DNA of 64,000 nucleotides, from assembly GCA_019119775.1 (NCBI GenBank), contig DWWL01000007.1, forward strand, positions 78,334 through 142,333, given 5' to 3'. This DNA comes from Candidatus Lachnoclostridium pullistercoris (GTDB lineage Bacteria; Bacillota; Clostridia; Lachnospirales; Lachnospiraceae). Positions 1 through 7,018 of this stretch are shown here, piece by piece. The notes beneath the pieces are model-generated. The model was given only the letters and a program-made list of their open reading frames with translations. It searched no databases and was not told the origin of the DNA. Position 1 is the first letter of the stretch. The number at the start of each line of letters is the position of its first letter. A program made the position numbers and the translations under genes.

Positions 1-1
1 T

Positions 2-529
2 GGAATCCTTGTTCGCCTGAATGCGGATGGACAGAGCGTAGGAGAGGTGGAGCTGAATGGTGGAAATGGCTGGACATATACCTGGGAGAACCTTCCTCTC
101 ATGAAAGACGGAAAGGAGATTCTGTATACTGCGGAAGAGGTCGCAGTGCCGAATGGTTATACAGCCAGCTACAGCGATGATACGCTTACCATTACCAATG
201 TGCGAACATCTGATGACCCGAATCCTGATCCGGACCCGGATGATCCGACGCCCAACAATCCGGGCGGCAGCCATGGAGGCGGAGGTTCCGGCCCGAATCC
301 GAATACTTCGACGCCTTCTGGAGGCCCCGGAGTGGAAATCATTACTCCTGAGGATGTTCCGCTGGCAAATCTGCCAGAAGAAAGTGTAAATCTGCCGGAG
401 GAGGATGTTCCGCTGGCGGCACTTCCAAAAACGGGAGATCCCGGACGTACAGGCTTAAAGACTGTGCTGTTAGGCGCATTATTTACAGCACTTCTGGCTT
501 CACGCAGGAGGAAAGAGGAAAAATCATAA
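2..529 (+). CDS. LPxTG-anchored surface protein, C-terminal part (CnaB-type repeat)
   Basis: The reading frame is open from the window edge, so this is the last 175 residues of a larger secreted protein. The first ~65 residues look like a CnaB/collagen-binding B-type beta-sandwich, with the usual ending in which a YTA-EEV-VP-GY segment leads to TITN. A low-complexity spacer rich in Pro, Asp, Asn and Gly follows. Two near copies of an EEDVPLA(A/N)LP-like segment precede the sortase signal LPKTGD, a hydrophobic stretch and a charged SRRRKEEKS tail. This is the standard layout of a surface adhesin or pilin-like protein linked to peptidoglycan by sortase A. The ligand cannot be told from this fragment, and no sortase gene is in the window. 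Confidence 0.88.
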   Translation, partial: GILVRLNADGQSVGEVELNGGNGWTYTWENLPLMKDGKEILYTAEEVAVPNGYTASYSDDTLTITNVRTSDDPNPDPDPDDPTPNNPGGSHGGGGSGPNPNTSTPSGGPGVEIITPEDVPLANLPEESVNLPEEDVPLAALPKTGDPGRTGLKTVLLGALFTALLASRRRKEEKS

Positions 530-548
530 CAAAAAGCTCCTTTTTGGA

Positions 549-590
549 GGCAGGCCATAAGGGCCTGCCCCCCGAAAGGGGCATTTTTTT
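549..590 (+). terminator. Rho-independent terminator with overlapping alternative hairpins
   Basis: Stem GGCAGGCC (549-556) pairs with GGCCTGCC (562-569). A second stem TGCCCC (566-571) pairs with GGGGCA (578-583) and is followed directly by seven T (584-590). The two stems share bases 566-569, so they compete. It ends the surface protein transcript. Confidence 0.8.
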
Positions 591-620
591 AAATACGGCA
601 GATTTTTACTTCCCAGGTAG

Positions 621-649
621 TTCACAGTTTCCCCGCAATATGATAAAAT
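621..649 (+). promoter_or_regulatory. Promoter of the pyrF-pyrK-pyrD operon
   Basis: TTCACA (621-626), a 17-bp spacer and TAAAAT (644-649), with an extended -10 TGA just upstream (641-643). It is about 80 nt before pyrF. The pyrE promoter has the same TGnTAAAAT form. No PyrR-type attenuator was seen in the short leader. Confidence 0.6.
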
Positions 650-730
650 AGAAAGGATAAATTTGAATGGCCGCCGAAGCGCAGGCGGATACTTTAAAAC
701 GAAGTTTAAGAGGAAAAGAAGGAGGACGCC

Positions 731-1648
731 ATGATTAACCGTCTGGTAAAGAAGATTCAGGAAACGAAAGCGCCGGTATGTGTGGGACTGGATCCCATGC
801 TCAGTTACATTCCGGAGCATGTGGTGAAGAAAGCATTTGAAGAGTACGGGGAGACTCTTGAGGGAGCCGCTGAGGCCATCTGGCAGTTTAATAAGGAGAT
901 CGTGGACCACACCTGGGATCTGATCCCGGCGGTGAAGCCTCAGATCGCCATGTATGAGCAGTTCGGCATTGAGGGACTGAAGGTATATCAGAGAACGGTG
1001 GATTACTGCCAGGAGAAGGGGCTGATCGTTATCGGCGACGCTAAGAGAGGAGACATCGGCTCCACTTCCGCAGCCTACGCCACCGCCCACATCGGCACGG
1101 TGCAGGTGGGAAGCAAGACCCTTTCCGGTTTCCATACCGATATGGTGACAGTCAACCCCTATCTGGGAACGGACGGGGTAAAGCCGTTTGTGGATGTGTG
1201 CAAAAAGGAAGACAAGGGAATCTTTGTGCTGGTAAAGACGTCCAACCCGTCCAGCGGAGAGTTCCAGGATCAGCTGATTGACGGCCGGCCCCTCTATGAG
1301 CTGGTGGCAGACAAGGTTCTGGAGTGGGGAAGCGATACCATGGACGGAGAATACAGCAACGTGGGAGCCGTGGTGGGAGCCACCTATCCGGAAATGAGCA
1401 GAATCTTAAGAAAACTCATGCCCCACACCTATTTCCTGGTGCCGGGCTACGGCGCTCAGGGAGCGACGGCGGAGGACTTAAAGCCCTGCTTTAATGAGGA
1501 CGGACTGGGAGCCATTGTAAATTCTTCCAGAGGAATCATCGCAGCCTACAAGAAAGCCCCCTATGACAAGTTCGGACCGGAGCATTTCGGCGAGGCGTCC
1601 AGACAGGCCGTTCTGGACATGGTGGCTGACATCAACCGTGTATTATAA
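731..1648 (+). CDS. pyrF: Orotidine 5'-phosphate decarboxylase
   Basis: Converts OMP to UMP, the last step of de novo UMP synthesis, in the cytoplasm. The protein has 305 residues, as in the longer group 2 (PyrF/UMPS-like) form. An early VGLDP motif is near residue 18 and the decarboxylase signature GDAKRGDIGST, with the catalytic Asp-x-Lys-x-x-Asp set, is near residue 102. SD AAGGAGGA lies about 5 nt before the ATG. It is first in an operon with pyrK and pyrD, which make orotate. Ordinary in length and motifs. Confidence 0.97.
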   Translation: MINRLVKKIQETKAPVCVGLDPMLSYIPEHVVKKAFEEYGETLEGAAEAIWQFNKEIVDHTWDLIPAVKPQIAMYEQFGIEGLKVYQRTVDYCQEKGLIVIGDAKRGDIGSTSAAYATAHIGTVQVGSKTLSGFHTDMVTVNPYLGTDGVKPFVDVCKKEDKGIFVLVKTSNPSSGEFQDQLIDGRPLYELVADKVLEWGSDTMDGEYSNVGAVVGATYPEMSRILRKLMPHTYFLVPGYGAQGATAEDLKPCFNEDGLGAIVNSSRGIIAAYKKAPYDKFGPEHFGEASRQAVLDMVADINRVL

Positions 1649-1663
1649 TTGGAGGCAGACTGC

Positions 1664-2428
1664 ATGGCACAGATCAAATTAGAAGCGGAAGTGAAAAGCC
1701 AGAAAAAGCTGGCGGAAGGCGTGTACAGCATGGAACTGTTTGCTCCCCAGATTGCGGGACAGGCAAAGGCGGGACAGTTTATTTCCGTCTATACGAAGGA
1801 CAGCTCCAGACTGCTGCCCAGGCCCATCAGCCTCTGCGGCATCGACCACGGAAAGGGAATCCTGCGCATTGTATACCGGGTCGTGGGCGCGGGAACGGAG
1901 GAGTTTTCTTCCTATAAAGAAGGAGAGAAGGTCCAGATCATGGGCCCCCTGGGAAATGGTTTCCCCTTAAAAGATAAAAAAGCCATCCTCATCGGCGGCG
2001 GCATCGGAATTCCGCCCATGCTGGAGCTGGCAAAGGAGCTGTCCTGTGAGCGGACGGCGGTTCTGGGATATAAGGACGAGCTGTTTTTAAATGAAGAATT
2101 TCAGGCTTACGGGCCGGTGTACATTGCTACAGAGGACGGCAGCGTCGGCACAAAGGGAAATGTGCTGGACGCCATCCGGGCCTGCGGCGTGGAAGGAGAG
2201 GTCATCTACGCCTGCGGTCCCACCCCCATGCTGCGGGCGGTGAAGGCATATGCCCAGGAAAAAGGGATCGAGTGCTACATTTCTCTGGAGGAGCGGATGG
2301 CCTGCGGCATCGGCGCCTGCCTGGCCTGTGTGTGCCAGTCGAAGGAGATCGACAGCCATTCCCATGTGCACAATAAGAGAATCTGCAAGGACGGACCGGT
2401 ATTTGACGCTCAGGAGGTGGAGATCTGA
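1664..2428 (+). CDS. pyrK: Dihydroorotate dehydrogenase B electron transfer subunit
   Basis: FAD and [2Fe-2S] partner of PyrD. It passes electrons from dihydroorotate to NAD+. RPISLCG (residues 53-59) is the FAD-binding motif of ferredoxin reductase-like proteins, GGGIGIPPM near 113 is the nucleotide-binding loop, and the C-terminal CGIGAC-AC-C set plus a later Cys binds the [2Fe-2S] cluster. I start at ATG 1664 because GGAGG at 1651-1655 is correctly spaced for it; an in-frame TTG at 1649 would lie upstream of that site. Length is 254 aa, normal for PyrK. The stop overlaps the pyrD start, so the two subunits are translationally coupled. Confidence 0.96.
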   Translation: MAQIKLEAEVKSQKKLAEGVYSMELFAPQIAGQAKAGQFISVYTKDSSRLLPRPISLCGIDHGKGILRIVYRVVGAGTEEFSSYKEGEKVQIMGPLGNGFPLKDKKAILIGGGIGIPPMLELAKELSCERTAVLGYKDELFLNEEFQAYGPVYIATEDGSVGTKGNVLDAIRACGVEGEVIYACGPTPMLRAVKAYAQEKGIECYISLEERMACGIGACLACVCQSKEIDSHSHVHNKRICKDGPVFDAQEVEI

Positions 2429-3330
2429 TGAATACGAAGGTGAACATAGCCGGAGTGGAACTGAAAAATCCGGTGATGACTGCATCCGGCACGTTTGGCT
2501 CCGGGGCGGAGTACGGAGAGATGGTGGATTTAAACCGTCTGGGCGCTGTGGTGACAAAGGGCGTGGCGAACGTGCCCTGGCCCGGCAACCCCACTCCCAG
2601 GATCGCAGAGGTGTACGGCGGCATGTTAAATGCCATCGGCCTTCAGAATCCCGGCATTGACGTGTTTATTGAGCGGGACATTCCGTTTTTAAAGCAGTAT
2701 GACACAAAGATTGTCGTGAACGTGTGCGGAAAGACTACGGAGGACTATGTGGAAGTGGTGGAGCGCCTGGGCGATACGGACGTGGACCTGCTGGAGATCA
2801 ATATTTCCTGTCCCAACGTGAAAGAGGGAGGCATTGCCTTCGGACAGGATCCAAAGGCGGTGGAAGCCATCACGAGAGAAGTGAAGCGCCATGCGAAACA
2901 GCCGGTGATCATGAAGCTGAGCCCCAACGTGACGGACATCACGGTGATGGCCAAAGCGGCGGAGGCAGGCGGCGCGGACGCTCTGTCTCTGATCAATACG
3001 CTGACGGGCATGAAGATCGACATCCACAGGCGGACCTTTGCCCTGGCCAACAAGACCGGCGGTTTTTCCGGTCCGGCGGTGAAGCCGGTGGCGGTGCGCA
3101 TGGTGTACCAGACGGCTAACGCGGTGAAGCTCCCCATCATCGGCATGGGCGGCATTTCCACGGCGGAGGATGCCATTGAGTTTCTGCTGGCGGGAGCCAC
3201 GGCTGTCTCTGTGGGAACGGCGAATTTCTTTAATCCCTATGCCACGGTGGAGATTGCGGACGGAATTGAGGATTATATGAGAAAATACGGCGTGGAAGAC
3301 GTCAATGAGCTGATTGGCGCAGTGAAGTGA
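2428..3330 (+). CDS. pyrD: Dihydroorotate dehydrogenase 1B, catalytic subunit
   Basis: FMN enzyme oxidising dihydroorotate to orotate and working as a PyrD2-PyrK2 complex with NAD+ as acceptor. TASGTFG is near residue 18. NISCPNV near residue 126 holds the catalytic Cys that marks class 1 enzymes, and GMGGI near the C terminus is the FMN phosphate loop. Length 300 aa is typical. The ATG shares one base with the pyrK stop codon. Pairing with pyrK rules out the quinone-linked class 2 type. Confidence 0.97.
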   Translation: MNTKVNIAGVELKNPVMTASGTFGSGAEYGEMVDLNRLGAVVTKGVANVPWPGNPTPRIAEVYGGMLNAIGLQNPGIDVFIERDIPFLKQYDTKIVVNVCGKTTEDYVEVVERLGDTDVDLLEINISCPNVKEGGIAFGQDPKAVEAITREVKRHAKQPVIMKLSPNVTDITVMAKAAEAGGADALSLINTLTGMKIDIHRRTFALANKTGGFSGPAVKPVAVRMVYQTANAVKLPIIGMGGISTAEDAIEFLLAGATAVSVGTANFFNPYATVEIADGIEDYMRKYGVEDVNELIGAVK

Positions 3331-3429
3331 CGAAGGCCGGATGAGGCGGAAAGGCCGGGATTGCGTGGAAAGGCAGTTCCGGCTGTTTTCCGCGGCGGAC
3401 AGAGGAAGTGCGGAAAGGAGAGGCAGAGA

Positions 3430-5187
3430 GTGGGAGAGGACAGACGGCGGCTGGCGGCCGCGGCCATGGGGAAGATCCCCTGTGACCTGACGGTAAAAAA
3501 TGTGCAGTATGTAAACGTGTTTACCGGGGAAATCTACCCGGCGGAGGTGGATGTGATCGACGGCCGGGTGGCCAGGGTCCGCTGCCCCGGGGAACCTCAG
3601 GAGCTGGAATCCGGGGAGACGGTGGATGGCGGGGGAAATTATCTGATCCCCGGCTTCATCGACGCCCACGTCCATGTGGAGAGTTCCATGATGATCCCGG
3701 AGCAGTTCGGGCGGGCAGTGGTTCCCTGGGGCACGACAGCGGTGTGCACCGATCCCCACGAGATCGCCAATGTTCTGGGGATCGACGGGGTGAAATTCAT
3801 GCTGGAAAACGGGAAGAAATCCCTGCTGCGCCAGTATGTGCTGGCTCCTTCCTGCGTGCCTGCAGTGCCGGGACTGGAGAATTCCGGAGCGGAGTTCGGA
3901 GAGAAGGAGATTGAAGAGATCCTGGACATGGACGGCGTGGTGGGAATCGCGGAGATCATGGACTTTGTGGGCGTGTATAACGGCTCGGAGCGGATGCACG
4001 CCATTATCCGGAAAGGGCTGGAAAAGGGCACGTTTCTTCAGGGCCACGCTCCCCTGCTTACGGGAAAAGAGCTGAGCGCTTATGCGGCGTCCGGGATCGA
4101 GAGCGACCATGAATCAGAGACCGGGGAGGAGATCCGGGAGAAGCTGAGACGGGGAATGCACATCAATCTGCGCGCCAGTTCCCTGGTGAACCATATGGAC
4201 CAGCTGGCGGCAGAGATCCGTCAGATCCCCTACCATGATTTTATCTCCATATGCACGGACGACGTCCACGCCGGAGATCTGCTGACTCTGGGCCATGTGA
4301 ACAAGGTGGTCCGGTACGGGATTGAACACGGCCTGGATCCGGTGGACGTGATCCGCATGGCCACTTTAAACGCTGCCAGAGAGTACGGTTTTAAAGATCT
4401 GGGCGCTGTGGCTCCCGGGTACCGGGCGGATATGCAGCTGGTGAGGGCGCTGGACGGCAGCCGGCCTAAGCTTGTGTGGATCGGCGGTCAGCTGGCGGCA
4501 GAACAGGGCGTTTATGTGGGAGAGGACGCAGCCCCGGCTATGGATTTTCCAAACACTGTGAAAGCCGGTTGGATCCGGGCGGCGGAGGATTTCTCCTTAA
4601 TTGCGGATAAAACAGAAAACGGAACCGTGCCGGTAAACGTGATCGTGCCCCTGGACGCAGGAAATGTGCTGAGAAAAACAGAACGTCAGGAACTGATGGT
4701 GAGAGATCACAGAGTCTGCCTGGACGGCAGAGAGGATCTGGCCTTTGTCTGCGTCTGCAACCGTCACGGCCTGGAAAAGAAAACGGTGGCGGTGATCCAG
4801 AATTTCGGCCTGAGAGAAGGAGCGGTGGGGACCACAGTTTCCCACGACAGCCACAATGCGGTGATCGTCTACAGGAAAGAGGAGGACGCCCTGGTTCTGC
4901 TGCGGGAGCTGGAGAGAATGGGCGGCGGTCTCTGTGTGGTGAGAGACGGACAGGTGACCGGTTCGGTGGCTCTGCCGGCGGCCGGCCTCATGTCCCCGAA
5001 GAGCGGCCGGCAGGTGGCGGAAGAGTTTGAGGGCTACCGGCGGGCCTTTTATCAGGTCTGCGGGGATGATACGCCGCTTTTGTCCTGCGCCATCATGTCC
5101 CTGACGGCTCTGCCGGGGATCGTGGTGACAGACTGCGGCCTGGTGGACGGAGGAAAGCAGGAATTTGTGGATGTATTTGCAGACTGA
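3430..5187 (+). CDS. ade: Adenine deaminase
   Basis: Deaminates adenine to hypoxanthine and ammonia, a purine salvage step. This is the amidohydrolase-superfamily (AdeC/YerA) type, not the adenosine-deaminase-like type. GFIDAHVHVESSMM near residue 75 carries the metal-binding HxH and the Glu characteristic of the family; ICTDDVHAGDLL near 275 supplies later ligands. The C-terminal half is the usual adenine deaminase extension. I choose GTG 3430, with AAAGGAG 9 nt upstream, over a TTG at 3361 that lacks a good ribosome-binding site; the result, 585 aa, is usual. It lies about 100 nt after pyrD and before pyrE, so a purine enzyme sits inside the pyrimidine block. Confidence 0.93.
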   Translation: MGEDRRRLAAAAMGKIPCDLTVKNVQYVNVFTGEIYPAEVDVIDGRVARVRCPGEPQELESGETVDGGGNYLIPGFIDAHVHVESSMMIPEQFGRAVVPWGTTAVCTDPHEIANVLGIDGVKFMLENGKKSLLRQYVLAPSCVPAVPGLENSGAEFGEKEIEEILDMDGVVGIAEIMDFVGVYNGSERMHAIIRKGLEKGTFLQGHAPLLTGKELSAYAASGIESDHESETGEEIREKLRRGMHINLRASSLVNHMDQLAAEIRQIPYHDFISICTDDVHAGDLLTLGHVNKVVRYGIEHGLDPVDVIRMATLNAAREYGFKDLGAVAPGYRADMQLVRALDGSRPKLVWIGGQLAAEQGVYVGEDAAPAMDFPNTVKAGWIRAAEDFSLIADKTENGTVPVNVIVPLDAGNVLRKTERQELMVRDHRVCLDGREDLAFVCVCNRHGLEKKTVAVIQNFGLREGAVGTTVSHDSHNAVIVYRKEEDALVLLRELERMGGGLCVVRDGQVTGSVALPAAGLMSPKSGRQVAEEFEGYRRAFYQVCGDDTPLLSCAIMSLTALPGIVVTDCGLVDGGKQEFVDVFAD

Positions 5188-5211
5188 CCGGCAACGCCGG
5201 CAATTCCTCAA

Positions 5212-5240
5212 TTGCAAATGCCGCCAATTTATGGTAAAAT
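5212..5240 (+). promoter_or_regulatory. pyrE promoter
   Basis: TTGCAA (5212-5217), 17-bp spacer, TAAAAT (5235-5240) with extended TGG before the -10. It gives pyrE a start site independent of pyrF-pyrK-pyrD-ade. A good SD, AGGAGG at 5265-5270, follows. Confidence 0.65.
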
Positions 5241-5278
5241 TGAAAAGAATTTTTACCTTACGTCAGGAGGTTAGAGAT

Positions 5279-5953
5279 ATGGAACAGTATAAGAAGGAAT
5301 TTATTGAATTTATGATCGACTGCGAAGTGCTGCGGTTCGGAGATTTTGTGACGAAGAGCGGACGGAAAACGCCGTTTTTTGTGAACACGGGCTTTTACCG
5401 CACGGGCGCGCAGCTGAGAAAACTGGGAGAATACTATGCCAAGGCCATTGAGAGCACCTTCGGCACCGATTTTGACGTGCTCTTCGGACCGGCCTACAAG
5501 GGCATTCCCCTTTCTGTAGCAGCCAGCATGGCGTTAAGCGAGCACTACGGAGCGGATATCCGCTACTGCTCCAACCGGAAAGAGGTCAAGGACCACGGAG
5601 ACAAGGGCATTCTCTTAGGCGGACCCATCGGAGACGGGGACCGGGTGGTGATCATTGAGGATGTGACCACGGCGGGAACTTCCATCCATGAGACCCTTCC
5701 CATCATCAAGGCCCAGGGCGATGTGAATGTGCTGGGACTGGTGGTGAGCGTGGACCGCATGGAGCGCGGCCAGGGAGAGAAATCCGCGCTGAAGGAGATC
5801 GAGGAGCAGTTCGGCTTTAAGACCACCGCGATCGTGACCATGGCTGATGTGGTGGAGCACCTTTACAATAAGGAGTACAAGGGACGCGTGGTGATCGACG
5901 ACAAATTAAAGGCGGCCATTGACGCATACTATGAACAGTACGGTGCAAAATAG
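5279..5953 (+). CDS. pyrE: Orotate phosphoribosyltransferase
   Basis: Joins orotate to PRPP to give OMP, the substrate of PyrF. The PRPP-binding motif VIIEDVTTAGTS starts near residue 124, and GPAYKGIPLS near 71 is the family loop. I start at ATG 5279, eight nt after AGGAGG; the frame is open further upstream, through the promoter, but has no useful start there. Length 224 aa is normal. A 49-residue membrane peptide follows 11 nt after the stop. Confidence 0.96.
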   Translation: MEQYKKEFIEFMIDCEVLRFGDFVTKSGRKTPFFVNTGFYRTGAQLRKLGEYYAKAIESTFGTDFDVLFGPAYKGIPLSVAASMALSEHYGADIRYCSNRKEVKDHGDKGILLGGPIGDGDRVVIIEDVTTAGTSIHETLPIIKAQGDVNVLGLVVSVDRMERGQGEKSALKEIEEQFGFKTTAIVTMADVVEHLYNKEYKGRVVIDDKLKAAIDAYYEQYGAK

Positions 5954-5964
5954 GAGTGAGCGGC

Positions 5965-6114
5965 ATGGAAAAAGTTTATAAGACCATGAGAAATACCGGA
6001 GTCTTGAATATCGTGATCGGTTCTGTCATTCTGGCTGCAGGAGTGGCAGTGGGAGTGATGGCCATCGTGAGCGGTGCTGTGCTCTTAAAGAGAAAGTCGG
6101 AGATCACGTTTTAA
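5965..6114 (+). CDS. 49-residue single-span membrane peptide
   Basis: A short frame with its own SD (AGGAG at 5952-5956) and ATG. The N terminus is polar (MEKVYKTMRN), then about 27 hydrophobic residues rich in Val, Ile, Gly and Ala form one membrane segment, then a basic LLKRKSEITF tail. This charge layout suggests the C terminus stays inside. A terminator follows within 20 nt, so it is the last gene of the pyrE transcript. I do not recognise the family; similar short peptides occur in Lachnospiraceae. A link to pyrimidine metabolism is not shown beyond co-transcription. Confidence 0.7.
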   Translation: MEKVYKTMRNTGVLNIVIGSVILAAGVAVGVMAIVSGAVLLKRKSEITF

Positions 6115-6133
6115 GCTGCGGTTTCCTGAAAGC

Positions 6134-6167
6134 AAAAGGGGGCGGGAGTAAAAATCCGCGCCCTTTT
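6134..6167 (+). terminator. Terminator after pyrE operon
   Basis: AAAAGGGGGCGG (6134-6145) pairs with CCGCGCCCTTTT (6156-6167) with one mismatch, a 10-nt loop and a short T tract. Confidence 0.75.
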
Positions 6168-6223
6168 GTGCGCTAAGCCCAGCAAGGGGTTTTTTGGAGT
6201 GAGAACGGTGTTGGAGTGTGTAT

Positions 6224-6697
6224 ATGATTCGGAATACGACAAAAAAGCAGAAATTAGGATGGGTGCTTTTTATTGTCTACATGGCGGCGGTGGTCTATTT
6301 TATGTTCTTCGCGGAATCGTTTGACCGGCCGGATGTGAGACAGGAATATCATTATAATCTTGTTTTGTTCAGGGAAATTAAAAGATTCGTCATCTACCGG
6401 GATCAGCTGGGGATGAAGGCAGTCTTTTTAAATATAGTTGGAAATGTGGCGGGCTTTATGCCCTTTGGCTTTTTTCTGCCCATCATCAGCAGAAGGAGCC
6501 GGAAATGGTACAATACAGTGCTTTTTGGGTTCAGCTTCAGTCTGGCCATAGAGATCACCCAGCTGGTGTGGAAGGTGGGCAGCTTTGACGTGGATGACAT
6601 CCTGCTCAACACCATCGGCGGCGCCCTGGGGTTCATTGTGTACCGGAATGTGCAGAAGTACAGAAGGAGGAGAATGAATGGAAAAAGGAACTGCTAA
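6224..6697 (+). CDS. VanZ-like family membrane protein
   Basis: A 157-residue membrane protein of the VanZ-like family. The marks are a first membrane helix (residues ~10-30), FNLV-type YNLVLFREI, then NIVGNVAGFMPFGFFLP, a helix ending EITQLVW, and the family core FDVDDILLNTIGGALGF. I use ATG 6224 (GGAG eight nt upstream) rather than GTG 6218. VanZ proteins give low-level teicoplanin resistance in some hosts, but most relatives have no known role. The stop overlaps the next gene by 20 nt, so the two are co-translated. Confidence 0.88.
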   Translation: MIRNTTKKQKLGWVLFIVYMAAVVYFMFFAESFDRPDVRQEYHYNLVLFREIKRFVIYRDQLGMKAVFLNIVGNVAGFMPFGFFLPIISRRSRKWYNTVLFGFSFSLAIEITQLVWKVGSFDVDDILLNTIGGALGFIVYRNVQKYRRRRMNGKRNC

Positions 6698-7001
6698 GAT
6701 CTCCTATATCCGCAAGCCTCTGGCGAGGAGAGGAAAAATGGCCCTGCTGCTGGCGGCCGCGGCTTCCGTTCTCGGCGGTCTGGGCGTCTATCTTGCCGTC
6801 CGCGGAAACGGGACTGCCGGTCTGAATGTGGCAGCCATGGGATTTTCCAGCCTGCTGTTTTCCCTGGTCAGCCTGTGGTACGGCTGGCTGGCGTTTCTGG
6901 AGCGGAACCGCAATTATCTGATGGCGAAGATCAGCATCGGGATCAGCGGTCTGTGGACTGTTTTCTGGGTGTGCATGGTGATCATCGGCCTGAGAGGCTA
7001 A
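6678..7001 (+). CDS. Small multi-span membrane protein, function unknown
   Basis: Predicted 107 residues with an N-terminal basic segment and three hydrophobic helices: about 22-42 (Ala and Leu rich), 50-73 and 83-105. It overlaps the VanZ-like gene by 20 nt and is followed at once by an aminopeptidase gene, forming a three-gene unit. The layout resembles small integral membrane proteins frequent in Lachnospiraceae (possibly the DUF6142 type, which I cannot confirm). No catalytic motif is visible. Confidence 0.75.
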   Translation: MEKGTAKISYIRKPLARRGKMALLLAAAASVLGGLGVYLAVRGNGTAGLNVAAMGFSSLLFSLVSLWYGWLAFLERNRNYLMAKISIGISGLWTVFWVCMVIIGLRG

Positions 7002-7018
7002 AAGAAAGGATGCAGGAC

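Noticed and set aside
2689..4110. Long antisense frame of 473 codons opposite pyrD and adenine deaminase
   Set aside because: It is antisense to two clear enzymes, lacks any ribosome site or motif, and comes from the GC bias at third codon positions.
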